From Gammaproteobacteria bacterium (GTDB lineage Bacteria; Pseudomonadota; Gammaproteobacteria; Eutrophobiales; Eutrophobiaceae), in assembly GCA_016193395.1 (NCBI GenBank), contig JACPSH010000047.1, positions 1-64,000 on the forward strand: DNA of 64,000 nt, read 5' to 3'. The notes under the pieces were generated by a model. That model had not been told where the DNA came from. It did not search any database and saw nothing but the letters and a program-made list of their open reading frames with translations. The stretch's first letter is position 1, and every line of letters starts with the position of its first letter. A program made the position numbers and the translations under genes. Below, one piece after another: positions 1 to 9,398 of the stretch.

Positions 1-36
1 GCGGCTCGGCTGCGCATGAGTACCGCGGGGCGGGTC

Positions 37-197
37 GGCTGGATTCATGCGGCGGCGCTGAACGGACGGGTGGCATCGGGTACCTCTGCTCCGCGCGCAG
101 CGGGAGGGCATCACCGGCGGCAGGTTCGAGCGAGCACGGACGGGGGTGCCCGGTGACAGGACCCGGCCGCCGTCCAACGCGAAGATGAATCCGGCCG
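37..197 (+). repeat. Interspersed hairpin repeat, copy A
   Basis: A 160-bp element bounded by imperfect inverted termini: GGCTGGATTCATG on the left and ATGAATCCGGCC on the right. The interior carries the family core: GGACGGGTGGCATCGGG near the left end, GCGCGCAGCGGGAGGG in the middle, then GAGCGAGCACGGACGGG and GTGACAGGACCCGGCCG. Related units lie near 11.1, 26.5, 51.9 and 61.5 kb. It sits upstream of prmA with no ORF of its own. The 36 bases before it hold nothing recognisable. Confidence 0.75.
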
Positions 198-268
198 GAC
201 CGCCCGATACAACGCGCTGAGCGGAACGAGCGCCCGGTAATCGGTGCAATGCGCGATACTTAGATGTG

Positions 269-1201
269 ATGACCCAGAAGAGGCGCCAGGCGGTGGATGT
301 GGATGGAGCCCCATGGTTGCGTCTGGAATTCGACTGCGGGCCTGCGCAGATTGACGCCGCCGCGGAGCTGCTGGATCGCTTCGGCGTGGCTTCGGTCAGC
401 ATCACCCCGCTCAAGGGTGCAGCAATCGAGGGTATTGCGGGGCCCGCCGTGTACGGGACTTCAAACCGGGTGAGCGCGCTGATCGCCGCGGGGACCGACC
501 TCGACATCCTGATCGCCTGCCTTCGCAACCGGGTGGGCGCGGACCATATCCGCAATGTCTCGTTCGAAGCAGTAGCAGACCGGGACTGGAGCGCGGAATA
601 CTGCGCCACCCACCAGCCGCTGAGCTTTGGCGGCAAGCTCTGCATCTGCCCAGGCTGGGCGAAGCCGGCTCCCGGCCAGCACGTGGTCTGCTTGGATCCG
701 GGGCTGGCGTTCGGGACCGGGATCCACGCCACCACGGCGCTTTGCCTCGAGTGGTTGACCGGTTTGAGTCTGCGGGACCTCGTGGTCATCGACCATGGCT
801 GTGGATCAGGTGTGCTGGCGCTGTCCGCCGCGGTGCTCGGCGCGCGGGAGGTACACGCGGTGGACATCGACCCGGGCGCGGTGGACGTGGCCCGGGAGAA
901 CGTCGCGAAAAACAGCCTCGGGCAACGCGTACGGGTCTCCCGGTGCGGCGTCGACCTGCCGGCAGCCGATATACTGGTCGCCAATATTCTCCTGCAGCCG
1001 CTCGTGGATCTGGCCCCCACATTCAGTGTCCTGGTGAAATCCGGCGGCCGGATTGCGCTGTCCGGGATCCTCGCGACCCAGACGGACGAGTGTGCGGCGG
1101 CGTACCTCCCGTGGTTCGACATCGCGCCCCCGGAATTCCGGGACGAATGGGCGTTGCTCCCTGGCACGCGCAATGCAGCGCCCGCCGACCGCGCGGCGTA
1201 A
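269..1201 (+). CDS. prmA: Ribosomal protein L11 methyltransferase
   Basis: SAM-dependent methyltransferase that modifies ribosomal protein L11 in the cytoplasm. The N-terminal L11-recognition region starts at PWLRLEFDC. The catalytic domain shows DPGLAFGTGIHATT (about residue 143), the SAM-binding loop VIDHGCGSGVLALSA (about 173) and the NIL motif VANILLQPL (about 238). Its roughly 310 residues fit the family (E. coli 293). The ORF opens with adjacent GTG and ATG codons; the ATG is chosen, although neither has a clear ribosome-binding site. The next gene follows after 15 bases, as in the pseudomonad prmA operon. Confidence 0.93.
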   Translation: MTQKRRQAVDVDGAPWLRLEFDCGPAQIDAAAELLDRFGVASVSITPLKGAAIEGIAGPAVYGTSNRVSALIAAGTDLDILIACLRNRVGADHIRNVSFEAVADRDWSAEYCATHQPLSFGGKLCICPGWAKPAPGQHVVCLDPGLAFGTGIHATTALCLEWLTGLSLRDLVVIDHGCGSGVLALSAAVLGAREVHAVDIDPGAVDVARENVAKNSLGQRVRVSRCGVDLPAADILVANILLQPLVDLAPTFSVLVKSGGRIALSGILATQTDECAAAYLPWFDIAPPEFRDEWALLPGTRNAAPADRAA

Positions 1202-1216
1202 TTGAAGACGGCCTGA

Positions 1217-2014
1217 ATGTACGCTGATTGCCCCACCTGCCGGCGCCAGTTCGTGGTGCGCGCGCAGCACCTGTCGGCCGCGGAGGGCGAAGTGCGCTGT
1301 GGTTTCTGCGGCACGCAGTTCAACGCCCTCAATCGTCTGCACGACTCGCCGTTGCCTGATCTCACGCCGCAACCCCTGGAGGAAGCGGAGGCCGAGCCGC
1401 AATTCGATGTACCGGAGTCCCCGCCAGAGCCTCCACCCGAGCCGCCGCCGGTCCGGAACATTGAGGCGGTTCGTCGCGAGCGCGTGTCACGGTTCGAGCC
1501 GCCCCCGGAATGGGTGCGAGACGCGGATGAGGAAAAGGACGAGCCGCGCCGGCTGGCCTGGATGCTGACCGCCGTTGTATTGCTGCTGGCCGCCGCGCTG
1601 CAGGCTGCGTGGTTCAACCGTGACCAGGTGCTGTCTCAATTTCCGCAACTGGCGCCATTCGCGGACAGTCTGTGCGCGCGATTGCAGTGCAGCGTCGTAC
1701 GGAACCGTGACCTGGGGGCAATCAAGCTGATCAACCGTGACGTGCGGCTGCACCCGCGCTTCGAGAACTTCCTGCTGCTGAACGCCACCATTGTCAATGA
1801 ATCGCGGAGACGGCAGCCGTTTCCGCGGGTGCAGTTCGCCCTTTACGACACGACCGGAGCCACGCTGGCTTACCGGGCCTTCAAGCCGGAGGAATATTTG
1901 GACAGGAGCGTGGACCGGCGCGCGGGAATGTCGCCGGGGGCGCCGGTGCATTTCGTGCTGGAGGTGACGGGCCCCACTGAAGGCGCAGTCAGTTTCGAGT
2001 TCGGATTTTTGTAG
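1217..2014 (+). CDS. Zinc-ribbon DUF3426 membrane protein
   Basis: Residues 5-40 form a zinc ribbon of the MJ0042 type, with CPTC and CGFC cysteine pairs. An acidic, proline-rich linker follows (about 55-80). One transmembrane helix lies at about 116-133 (WMLTAVVLLLAAALQAAWF). The C-terminal periplasmic domain of about 130 residues is typical of DUF3426. This family regularly sits between prmA and the dusB-fis genes in gammaproteobacteria; its function is not established. The gene appears co-transcribed with prmA. Stop codon TAG. Confidence 0.85.
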   Translation: MYADCPTCRRQFVVRAQHLSAAEGEVRCGFCGTQFNALNRLHDSPLPDLTPQPLEEAEAEPQFDVPESPPEPPPEPPPVRNIEAVRRERVSRFEPPPEWVRDADEEKDEPRRLAWMLTAVVLLLAAALQAAWFNRDQVLSQFPQLAPFADSLCARLQCSVVRNRDLGAIKLINRDVRLHPRFENFLLLNATIVNESRRRQPFPRVQFALYDTTGATLAYRAFKPEEYLDRSVDRRAGMSPGAPVHFVLEVTGPTEGAVSFEFGFL

Positions 2015-2040
2015 TAAGCGGTTGAAAAGGCGTGGCTTGG

Positions 2041-2254
2041 CACGCCGATGCAAAACCGGGTTCTGCATCAGCGTGTGGCGCCCCAGGGCAGATTTCCTGC
2101 TCCTGCGAAATCTGCACTTCCGCCGTCCCTGGCGGTCGGACGGGGCGCATCTTTTATCAAGCACGCAAGTGCTTGATAAATGGAGCGAGGCCGAAGCTCT
2201 GCTTTGGCCGAAGCGAGACGGGAAAGTCCTCGAACGGACTTTTGCATCAACGTG
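2041..2254. repeat. Composite multi-hairpin element between DUF3426 gene and fis
   Basis: This noncoding stretch fills much of the 436-base gap before fis. It contains at least four inverted repeats in a row. CACGC-GATGCA pairs with TGCATC-GCGTG around the loop AAAACCGGGTT (2041-2075). GCAGATTTC pairs with GAAATCTGC. TTTATCAAGCAC pairs with GTGCTTGATAAA around a GCAA tetraloop (2153-2180). AAAGTCC pairs with GGACTTT (2223-2242), followed by TGCATCAACGTG. The outer ends CACGCCGATGCAAAA and TTTTGCATCAACGTG are also mutually complementary, so the whole could fold as one branched structure. Nothing else recognisable lies between 2255 and 2450. Confidence 0.6.
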
Positions 2255-2450
2255 TCAGTCTGCCCGCTTTCATCGCGCCCTTTTCCCCGCTATCATTCCC
2301 GCCGCAACGGGCGCCAGGGTCTTTCGATAAGAAGCGGCTCGTGCATCAAGGATCAATGACGGAATTCGATTTGTCGCTGTTCATTCCACGTCTGCCCGTC
2401 GTCACCGGCCGCCACAGTGCGGACGCAACCGCCCGGCTTGCGCATAGCGT

Positions 2451-2726
2451 ATGACCCAATTGCGGAAGAACCCGGCGGGCACCGCGCGCCGGGCTGGAAG
2501 TCCCGGTCTCAGTGACAGCGTCAGGGACGCCATCGAGCGGTATTTCCGCGACCTGGACGGCCACGACCCGGGGGGTCTGTACGAGCTGGTGCTGACACAG
2601 GTGGAACGTCCCCTGTTCGAAGCGGTGATGAGGAATACGCGCGGCAATGTCAGCCACGCGGCGCAGGTGCTCGGCCTGAACCGCGCGACCCTGCGCAGCC
2701 GTCTGAAGAAGTACGGACTGGATTAA
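2451..2726 (+). CDS. fis: DNA-binding protein Fis
   Basis: Small nucleoid-associated protein that bends DNA, regulates growth-phase genes and assists site-specific recombination. It has 91 residues (E. coli 98). The C-terminal helix-turn-helix is a clear Fis match: RGNVSHAAQVLGLNRATLRSRLKKYGL. The N-terminal 25 residues are basic and low-complexity and less typical. The start is the ATG at the head of the ORF. Fis is normally encoded behind dusB; here dusB is absent and the hairpin-rich gap precedes it. purH follows after 88 bases. Confidence 0.92.
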   Translation: MTQLRKNPAGTARRAGSPGLSDSVRDAIERYFRDLDGHDPGGLYELVLTQVERPLFEAVMRNTRGNVSHAAQVLGLNRATLRSRLKKYGLD

Positions 2727-2814
2727 CCCCCCGTCCCCGGCTACCTGGACAGTTGCGCGGGGCGCAGCGTCCGGCGTCGGCGCGACGGCGCGCAACCGGG
2801 AGCATATTTGACCC

Positions 2815-4374
2815 ATGTCGAAGGTGAAGCGCGCCCTGGTCAGCGTGTCCGACAAGACCGGCATCGTCGAATTCTGCCGGCAACTGTCCGGCCTCGGTAT
2901 CACCCTTCTTTCGACCGGCGGAACCGCCGCCACGCTGCGCAACGCGGGGCTGGCGGTCCTCGAGGTATCGGATTACACCGGGTTCCCGGAGATTATGGAC
3001 GGGCGCGTCAAGACCCTGCACCCGAGGATCCACGGCGCGTTGCTCGCGCGGCTCGACCTGGACGGGGAGATCATGCGCGCGCACGGCATAGAACCCATCG
3101 ATCTGCTCGTAGTGAACCTCTATCCATTCGAGGCGACGGTCAGCCGCGAGAATTGCAGCCTGTCCGAGGCCATCGAAAACATCGACATCGGCGGGCCGGC
3201 GATGCTGCGGGCCGCCGCCAAGAACAGTGGCCGCGTCGGCGTCCTGGTGGATCCCGCCGATTACGCGCCAGTGCTGTCCGAGCTTGGCGAAGGCGGCACG
3301 CTCGGCGACGCCACGCGCATGCGGCTTGCGCAGAAGGCCTTCGCCCACACCGCGCGTTACGACTCGGCGGTCTCGAATTACCTCAATGCCATCGACCCCG
3401 GTAACGGCCAGCTCGACTACCCGCTGGTCTTTTCCATGCAGTTCCGTAAATTGCAGGATCTCCGCTACGGCGAGAACCCTCACCAGACAGCGGCGTTCTA
3501 CGCTCAACCCGATGCGCCGGATGGGACGCTGGCGGCCGCGAGGCAGCTGCAGGGCAAGGAGCTGTCTTACAACAACATTGCGGACGCCGACGCCGCGCTC
3601 GAATGCGCGCTCGGTTTCGTCGAAGCGGCGTGTGTCATCGTCAAGCACGCGAATCCCTGTGGCGCCGCCGAGGGCGCGACGATTACGGAGGCTTACGAAC
3701 GGGCTTATGCGACCGATCCCACCTCGGCCTACGGCGGCATCATTGCCTTCAACCGCAGTCTGGATGCGCGCACGGCGCAGGCGATTGTCGAGCGGCAGTT
3801 CGTGGAGGTCATCGTTGCCCCGGAGATCGAACCGGCGGCGCTCCCGGTGACCAGAGGCAAGCCGGGCATACGCGTCCTGCGCTGCGGCGCCAGGCCGGGC
3901 CCGCTGCGCCAGATCGATCTCAAGCGCGTGAGCGGCGGCCTGCTGGTGCAGGACGCGGATTCGGCGACCGTGGAGGACGCCGCGCCGAAGGTGGTCACGC
4001 GGCGCGCCCCGGCGCCGGCCGAATTATCGGATCTGCTGTTCGCGTGGCGCGTGGTGAAGTACGTCAAATCGAACGCCATTGTCTATGCGCGCGATCGCCG
4101 CACTATCGGCATCGGCGCCGGCCAGATGAGCCGCGTGTACAGCGCGCGCATCGCCGGCATCAAGGCATCCGACGAGGGGCTCGAGATATCCGGCTCGGTG
4201 ATGGCCTCGGATGCGTTCTTTCCGTTCCGCGATGCGATCGACGCCGCCGCGGCCGCCGGGATCACGGCGGTGATCCAGCCGGGCGGCTCGGTGCGCGATG
4301 AGGAAGTGATCGGCGCGGCGAACCAGAACGGCATGGCCATGGTTTTCACGGGTATACGGCATTTTCGCCATTGA
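2815..4374 (+). CDS. purH: Bifunctional AICAR formyltransferase / IMP cyclohydrolase
   Basis: Catalyses the last two steps of IMP synthesis. The N-terminal MGS-like cyclohydrolase domain begins [11 protein letters not shown], with the phosphate-binding STGGT loop. The C-terminal formyltransferase domain contains KHANPCGAA and [15 protein letters not shown] (about residues 280-310). Its 519 residues match the family (E. coli 529). purD overlaps or follows at once, the standard purHD operon, and Fis lies just upstream. PurC is encoded 17 kb away. Confidence 0.97.
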   Translation: MSKVKRALVSVSDKTGIVEFCRQLSGLGITLLSTGGTAATLRNAGLAVLEVSDYTGFPEIMDGRVKTLHPRIHGALLARLDLDGEIMRAHGIEPIDLLVVNLYPFEATVSRENCSLSEAIENIDIGGPAMLRAAAKNSGRVGVLVDPADYAPVLSELGEGGTLGDATRMRLAQKAFAHTARYDSAVSNYLNAIDPGNGQLDYPLVFSMQFRKLQDLRYGENPHQTAAFYAQPDAPDGTLAAARQLQGKELSYNNIADADAALECALGFVEAACVIVKHANPCGAAEGATITEAYERAYATDPTSAYGGIIAFNRSLDARTAQAIVERQFVEVIVAPEIEPAALPVTRGKPGIRVLRCGARPGPLRQIDLKRVSGGLLVQDADSATVEDAAPKVVTRRAPAPAELSDLLFAWRVVKYVKSNAIVYARDRRTIGIGAGQMSRVYSARIAGIKASDEGLEISGSVMASDAFFPFRDAIDAAAAAGITAVIQPGGSVRDEEVIGAANQNGMAMVFTGIRHFRH

Positions 4375-4391
4375 ACGCCGGGAACAGGCGC

Positions 4392-5675
4392 ATGGACATC
4401 CTGGTCGTCGGGGGTGGGGGACGCGAGCACGCCCTGGCCTGGAAAGCCGCGCAATCGAAACGGGCCGGTCGCGTCTATGTCGCGCCGGGCAATGCCGGCA
4501 CGGCGCGGGAGCACGGCGTGGAGAACGTGGCCATTTCTGCGGAGGACATCGCCGGCCTGAGGGATTTTGCACTGGCCCGGGCCATCGGTCTGACGATCAT
4601 CGGGCCGGAGGCGCCGCTGGTCGCCGGCATTGTCGATGATTTCAATTCCGCCGGTCTGCGCTGCTTCGGCCCGAGCCGTGGAGCCGCGACGCTGGAGGGC
4701 TCGAAGAGTTTCACCAAGGCGTTCCTGTCCCGGCACGGGATCCCGACCGCAGACTTCGCAAGCTTCACGGACGCCGAATCAGCGAAGCGCTATATCCTGG
4801 AACAGGGCGCGCCGATCGTGGTCAAGGCCGATGGTCTGGCCGCCGGAAAAGGCGTGGTGGTTGCCTCGAACGTCGATGAGGCGCAGCAGGCGGCCGATGC
4901 GATGCTTATCGGAAACCGCTTCGGCAACGCCGGAAAGCGCGTTGTCATCGAGAAATTTCTGGAAGGCGAAGAGGCAAGCTTCATCGTCATGTGCGACGGC
5001 GGCGCCGTCCTGCCGCTGGCGAGCAGCCAGGATCACAAGCGGCGCGACGACGGCGATCGGGGACCCAACACAGGCGGCATGGGCGCCTATTCGCCGGCGC
5101 CCGTGGTCACGCCCCGGGTACATCAGCGGATCCTGTCGGAAATCATCCAGCGGACCGTCGACGGCATGCGCGCGGAGGGCCTGCCCTATACGGGCTTTCT
5201 CTACGCGGGGCTGATGATTGCGCCGGACGGCGCGCCGCGTGTAATCGAGTACAACTGCCGCTTGGGCGATCCGGAGGCGCAACCGATCCTGATGCGGATC
5301 AAGTCGGACCTGGTCGAGCTGTGTTTACATGCGCTGGAGGGCAGCCTGGCGGATTGCGCGGCGATCTGGGACGAACGGGCGGCCCTGACGGTGGTGCTCT
5401 CCGCGGCCGGGTACCCCGACGGCGTGCGCAAGGGCGACGCCATCTCGGGCCTGGATGTCCCTCTCGACGACGATGTGAAGATATTTCATTCCGGCACACA
5501 GGGCCGCGACGGCGCGGTCGTCACTGCCGGTGGACGCGTGCTCTCGATTACGGCGCTCGGCGTGAGCGTGGCCGCCGCGCAGAAACGGGCCTACGCGGTG
5601 GCGGGCGGCATAAGCTGGCCCGGTATGTTCTACCGCAGAGACATCGGTTTTCGCGCCGTCGCGCGCCGCTTTTGA
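4392..5675 (+). CDS. purD: Phosphoribosylamine-glycine ligase (GAR synthetase)
   Basis: ATP-grasp enzyme that joins phosphoribosylamine to glycine in purine synthesis. It begins [17 protein letters not shown], the usual PurD N-terminus, so the internal ATG is preferred over the upstream TTG of the ORF; GGGAACAGG lies before it. The ATP-grasp shows [11 protein letters not shown] and a [14 protein letters not shown] loop. The metal-binding region reads [13 protein letters not shown], where EFNVRFGDPETQ is usual. Length is 427 residues (E. coli 429). Second gene of the purHD pair. Confidence 0.96.
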   Translation: MDILVVGGGGREHALAWKAAQSKRAGRVYVAPGNAGTAREHGVENVAISAEDIAGLRDFALARAIGLTIIGPEAPLVAGIVDDFNSAGLRCFGPSRGAATLEGSKSFTKAFLSRHGIPTADFASFTDAESAKRYILEQGAPIVVKADGLAAGKGVVVASNVDEAQQAADAMLIGNRFGNAGKRVVIEKFLEGEEASFIVMCDGGAVLPLASSQDHKRRDDGDRGPNTGGMGAYSPAPVVTPRVHQRILSEIIQRTVDGMRAEGLPYTGFLYAGLMIAPDGAPRVIEYNCRLGDPEAQPILMRIKSDLVELCLHALEGSLADCAAIWDERAALTVVLSAAGYPDGVRKGDAISGLDVPLDDDVKIFHSGTQGRDGAVVTAGGRVLSITALGVSVAAAQKRAYAVAGGISWPGMFYRRDIGFRAVARRF

Positions 5676-5695
5676 CGAGAACGCATTCGGCACGC

Positions 5696-7237
5696 ATGAA
5701 AGGCTCGATGTTCCAGAGGTCGCTTGCGACGCAACGCGAATTCGCGGACTTGCGCGAGCGTCTGCGCGGAGCGGTCCGTCTCGACCCGCTGCCGGTTCGG
5801 AGCACATCGCGCTCCTATTTCGATACCTTCGACTGGCGGCTCTATAACAAGGGACTGGCGCTGGAATTCGATGCCTCCGCCACGGCAAAGGCGCGCCTGA
5901 GAGAAATCGGCGCGGCCGCCGCCTTTGAAGAACAGGCGCTGAAGTCGGTCCCGAGGTTCGCTTCAGGTTTCCCGGCCGGCGCCCTTCGCGATCAGCTGGA
6001 CGAGACGCTCGATGAGCGGGCACTGCTGCCCCTGGGCAGCGTGAACCTGCGGGTCACGCCGTACCGGGCGAGCGATGCGCAGGGGAAGATCCTGTACTTC
6101 CTCGAGAAGGAACAGATCCTGCAGAAGGGGGCCGGGCGGCGGGGCCGCACGCTGGCGACCCACGTCCGGGTCCGCACATTGCGTGGTTACGAAAAGGCCG
6201 GCCGGCAGGCGTTGTCGTTGCTCAAGAAGGGGAAGGCAGTTTCCAAATCGCCGGCCGATCCCTTCGGGCCGTGCATGTCCATGCTGGGGAGAGTGCCAGG
6301 AGAGTATTCGACGCGGCTGCGCATCAGGCTCTCGCCCGAAATCGGCGCGCGCGCCGGAATCTCGGAAGTCCTGTTGTTCCTGCTCGATATCATGGAACGC
6401 AATGTGCCGGGAGTGGAGGAAGACCTGGATTCGGAGTTCCTGCATGACTTCCGTATCGCCGCCCGTCGCAGCCGTTCCCTGATCAGCCGGACGCTGGGCA
6501 TATTCGCCGGCCAGGAGATGGCGCGCATCAAGCGCGATTTTTCCTGGCTGAGTCAGATGTCCTCCGGACAGCGCGATTTGGATGTCTTTCTGCACGATCT
6601 GCCGGGGTACCAGACGGAACCGGACATGGGCAGGCCGGAACACCTGGAGCCCTTACGGGCGCTGCTGGAAGAGGATCGGGCCGGGGAACACGCGCGGCTC
6701 ACGGCCGCGTTACGCTCGCGGCGTTTTCTTGGTTTTGTCGATGACTGGCGCGAATCGCTGGCGGGCGGCGCCGCGACGTCCGGCGCGGGGATGCCTCTGG
6801 CGATCGTGGCGAACGGATCCATCCGCCGGCAGTACCGAAAGCTGATGAAGAAAGCGCCCGAGGCCGGACAGTACAGCGAGGCATTACACGACCTGCGCAA
6901 GAACGGCAAGCAGTTGCGCTATCTGCTCGAAGCATTCCGATCGCTTTATCCGTCGGAGGACATAGAAGAAGTGATCGCGCAATTGCGAAGGCTGCAGAAC
7001 GTGCTGGGCGATATCGTCGACTTCCACGTGCAGCGCACGCGCCTGTTGGGCTGGCGCGACCGGCTCCTGGCGCGCCCCGGGACGCCGGCGGATACCATCG
7101 AGGCGGTCGACCGGCTGGCACAGAAGTTCGACGCCATGGAGAAACAGGCGGCGGACGGGTTTCTCGCCTGCCACGCGCGCTTCGCGGCGGCCGAAAACAC
7201 GGAACGGATCATCCGCCTGTTCGGAGAAGCGGCGTGA
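5696..7237 (+). CDS. CYTH-like/CHAD domain protein
   Basis: The annotated start is the ATG of MKGSMFQRSLATQ; the 748-residue ORF runs out of frame through purD, so its first 235 codons are rejected. Residues 1-200 look like a divergent CYTH/triphosphate-tunnel region. From about residue 240 there is a CHAD domain with the conserved HDFRIAARRSRSL motif and a second histidine-containing helix, ALHDLRKNGKQLRYLLEAF. CHAD domains are alpha-helical, rich in basic residues and known to bind polyphosphate. The stop overlaps the GTG start of the ParA gene by 4 bases, so the two are translationally coupled. Confidence 0.85.
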   Translation: MKGSMFQRSLATQREFADLRERLRGAVRLDPLPVRSTSRSYFDTFDWRLYNKGLALEFDASATAKARLREIGAAAAFEEQALKSVPRFASGFPAGALRDQLDETLDERALLPLGSVNLRVTPYRASDAQGKILYFLEKEQILQKGAGRRGRTLATHVRVRTLRGYEKAGRQALSLLKKGKAVSKSPADPFGPCMSMLGRVPGEYSTRLRIRLSPEIGARAGISEVLLFLLDIMERNVPGVEEDLDSEFLHDFRIAARRSRSLISRTLGIFAGQEMARIKRDFSWLSQMSSGQRDLDVFLHDLPGYQTEPDMGRPEHLEPLRALLEEDRAGEHARLTAALRSRRFLGFVDDWRESLAGGAATSGAGMPLAIVANGSIRRQYRKLMKKAPEAGQYSEALHDLRKNGKQLRYLLEAFRSLYPSEDIEEVIAQLRRLQNVLGDIVDFHVQRTRLLGWRDRLLARPGTPADTIEAVDRLAQKFDAMEKQAADGFLACHARFAAAENTERIIRLFGEAA

Positions 7238-8004
7238 AGGCGCGCGTGCTGGCCTGCTACAACTTCAAGGGCGGGGTCGGCAAGACCGCCGCCGCCGTCA
7301 ATCTGGCGTTTGCGGCGGCCCGCGATCCGAAGCGCGTGCTGATCTGGGACCTTGACGCGCAGGCGGCGGCGACGTTCTATTTCCGCGTAGAGCCCGGGTT
7401 CAAGGGCGGCGCGAAAAAATTGATCGGCGGCAAACGCGATCTGGAAGATTTCATCAAGGCGACCAATTACGAAAACCTCGACCTCATGCCCTCGGATTTC
7501 TCGTATCGAAACCTGGATCTCTACCTGCACAAGCGCGGCCGGACCATCGAGCGCCTCGCACAACTCATCGCGCCGTTACGGAGTCAGTACGACTACGTGA
7601 TTCTCGACTGCCCACCGGGCATATCCCTGGTGTCGGAAAACATCTTCCTGGCCGCCGACGCGCTCATCGTACCCCTGATTCCCACGACCCTGTCGGCGCG
7701 TGTCTACGAAAAACTGAAGGCATTCTTCGCCAAGCGGCGGGACGAATTTCATCCGGCCCTGCTGCCGTTTTTCTCGATGACGGATCGGCGCCGCCGCTTG
7801 CACCGCGAGGTCGAGGAGGAGTTCAGCCACCGCCACCCGGAGCTGCTCCGCACGAGCGTCGCGAACGCGAGCAGCATCGAGCAGATGGGCCGGTACCGTG
7901 CGCCGGTCCAGGTTTATGCCGGTGCGAGCCCCGAAGCGAAGGCCTTTGACAGCCTCTGGCTCGAGATCCGCGAGCGGCTAGAGCAGGCCGAAAGCACCAG
8001 CTGA
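7234..8004 (+). CDS. ParA family ATPase
   Basis: MinD/ParA-type P-loop ATPase of 256 residues. The deviant Walker A is intact (FKGGVGKTAAAVNLA, about residues 10-24), as are the A-prime motif WDLDAQAAATF and Walker B-like VILDCPPGIS. Such proteins form ATP-dependent dimers that bind nucleoid DNA or membrane and position cargo. No ParB or parS-like gene adjoins it; the coupled partner is the CHAD protein. The start GTG overlaps the CHAD stop codon. A hairpin follows at 8012. It is not the chromosomal ParA by context. Confidence 0.88.
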   Translation: MKARVLACYNFKGGVGKTAAAVNLAFAAARDPKRVLIWDLDAQAAATFYFRVEPGFKGGAKKLIGGKRDLEDFIKATNYENLDLMPSDFSYRNLDLYLHKRGRTIERLAQLIAPLRSQYDYVILDCPPGISLVSENIFLAADALIVPLIPTTLSARVYEKLKAFFAKRRDEFHPALLPFFSMTDRRRRLHREVEEEFSHRHPELLRTSVANASSIEQMGRYRAPVQVYAGASPEAKAFDSLWLEIRERLEQAESTS

Positions 8005-8011
8005 TCCGGCC

Positions 8012-8032
8012 CCGGGATCAGACCGATCCCGG
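8012..8032 (+). terminator. Hairpin after CHAD-ParA operon
   Basis: Perfect 8-bp stem CCGGGATC/GATCCCGG with loop AGACC, followed by only three T residues. It lies 8 bases after the ParA stop and is a plausible but weak intrinsic terminator. The rest of 8033-8319 holds no ORF or RNA gene that I can recognise; promoter elements of the HU-like gene must lie there. Confidence 0.5.
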
Positions 8033-8319
8033 TTTCACGGAATGCAACTCCATGAAAATCAATGAGCCGGACACGGTTGTTTTACGCTTTGCGTGAACTT
8101 TGCGGTACGCCCCGGGCTGATCCGGGAGAACCGCGCGTGGAAGGTTGTCATGGACCGTGGATGTACCGCTCGGGCGCAGGCTGCGGCAGCGGGAAATCAC
8201 AATGGAATTCCCGCCTCTGACGCTGCATAATCCCTGCGCCCTGTCGCTGCGGCGAACGCTGGGCTTCGGGACGCGCTCAACAAACCGGCTATTTGAATAC
8301 CCAACATGAGGAACAGGAC

Positions 8320-8652
8320 ATGGCCAAGAAAAATACCGTGACCCCAGCCAAACAGACCAAATCACAGATCCTTGCATCGATTGCCGCCGACACCGGCCTG
8401 AGCAGGAGACAGGTGGCCGGCGTCCTGGATACGCTCGCGAGTCTCGCGCAGAGCCATTTGAGGACGCGCGGATCCGGCCAGTTCACGGTTCCTTCCCTGG
8501 GCATCAAGCTGCGCCGCGTCATCAAGCCGGCGCGCGCGGCCCGCATGGGCGTGAATCCCTTTACCGGGCAGCAGATGATGCTCAAGGCGAAGCCGGCGAC
8601 GACATCGGTCCGGGCATCGGCGCTGAAGGCGCTCAAGGACGCTGTAGCCTAG
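8320..8652 (+). CDS. HU family DNA-binding protein
   Basis: Histone-like protein of 110 residues. The ATG of MAKKNTVTPAKQ is chosen over the ORF's upstream TTG because GAGGAAC precedes it. The HU fold is visible in TKSQILASIAADTGLSRRQV, and the arm region reads GVNPFTGQQMMLKAKP, equivalent to the RNPxTGE segment of HU/IHF. A basic segment, KLRRVIKPARAARM, precedes the arm. This is a divergent, longer HU paralogue rather than canonical HupA/B. It is transcribed alone and closed by a strong hairpin. Confidence 0.85.
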   Translation: MAKKNTVTPAKQTKSQILASIAADTGLSRRQVAGVLDTLASLAQSHLRTRGSGQFTVPSLGIKLRRVIKPARAARMGVNPFTGQQMMLKAKPATTSVRASALKALKDAVA

Positions 8653-8664
8653 TATTTCAATGTC

Positions 8665-8695
8665 CGGCAGGGCCCCGGAGACCGGGGCCCTGCCG
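8665..8695. terminator. Bidirectional G+C-rich hairpin between HU-like gene and hisH
   Basis: A perfect 14-bp stem, CGGCAGGGCCCCGG and its complement, with the loop AGA, lies between two convergent genes. No long T tract follows on either side, but stem strength and position support transcription termination for both strands. Confidence 0.65.
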
Positions 8696-8745
8696 CGTAC
8701 ACCTCTTATCCCCAGCTTGACGCGGACGGTCCCGTCCGCGCCAGA

Positions 8746-9387
8746 CTACGGTCGCCAGGCCACGAAGTTTCGCAGCAGTTGCAGCCCCGCGCGCTGGCTT
8801 TTTTCCGGGTGGAACTGCACGGCAAATACATTTTCCCGCGCCAGCGCGGAAACGAACTCGATGCCGTGTCCGGTGACCGCCGCGACATCCTCGCCGCGCC
8901 GGGGCGTGACGAAGTAGCTGTGCACGAAATAGAAGCGCGCATCCGTGTCTATGTCCTTCCAAAGCGCGTGCGCCTGCCGCCGGGCGACCTGGTTCCAGCC
9001 CATGTGCGGGACCTTGCAGCGCTTTCCCGCCGGGTCGCGCGAGTCCGCGGGAAAGCGGACGACGCCGCCGGGCACGAGACCGAGGCAGGCGGTGCCGCCG
9101 TCCTCCTCACTGGACTCCATCAACGACTGTAGTCCGAGGCAGATGCCGAGGTACGGTTTGCCGCGGATGCAGCCTTCAACCGCCTCAACGAGATCCAGGC
9201 GGCGCAGGTTGGCCATGCACTGCCCGATGGCGCCCTGTCCGGGGAATACCACCCGTTCCGCGGCCAGCAGTTCCTCGGCGCGGTTCGTCACGATCACGCG
9301 GTAACGGTCCGCGCAGACGAATTCAAGTGCCTTGGCGACCGAGCGCAGATTGCTCATGCCGTAATCGAGTACAGCGATGCTCTGCAT
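8746..9387 (-). CDS. hisH: Imidazole glycerol phosphate synthase, glutamine amidotransferase subunit
   Basis: Supplies ammonia from glutamine to HisF in histidine synthesis. Class I amidotransferase signatures are complete: YLGICLGLQSLM holds the nucleophile Cys, QFHPEKSQ the catalytic His and Glu, and FVHSYFV the flanking motif. The start MQSIAVLDYGMSNLRS is typical. Length is 213 residues. It lies 11 bases after hisB. The usual next genes hisA and hisF are absent; the convergent HU-like gene follows instead. Confidence 0.96.
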   Translation of the reverse strand: MQSIAVLDYGMSNLRSVAKALEFVCADRYRVIVTNRAEELLAAERVVFPGQGAIGQCMANLRRLDLVEAVEGCIRGKPYLGICLGLQSLMESSEEDGGTACLGLVPGGVVRFPADSRDPAGKRCKVPHMGWNQVARRQAHALWKDIDTDARFYFVHSYFVTPRRGEDVAAVTGHGIEFVSALARENVFAVQFHPEKSQRAGLQLLRNFVAWRP

Positions 9388-9398
9388 AAAGGTCCCGC

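Noticed and set aside
4991-5695. N-terminal 235 codons of the 748-aa ORF
   Set aside because: They read through purD out of frame; the CHAD gene starts at 5696.
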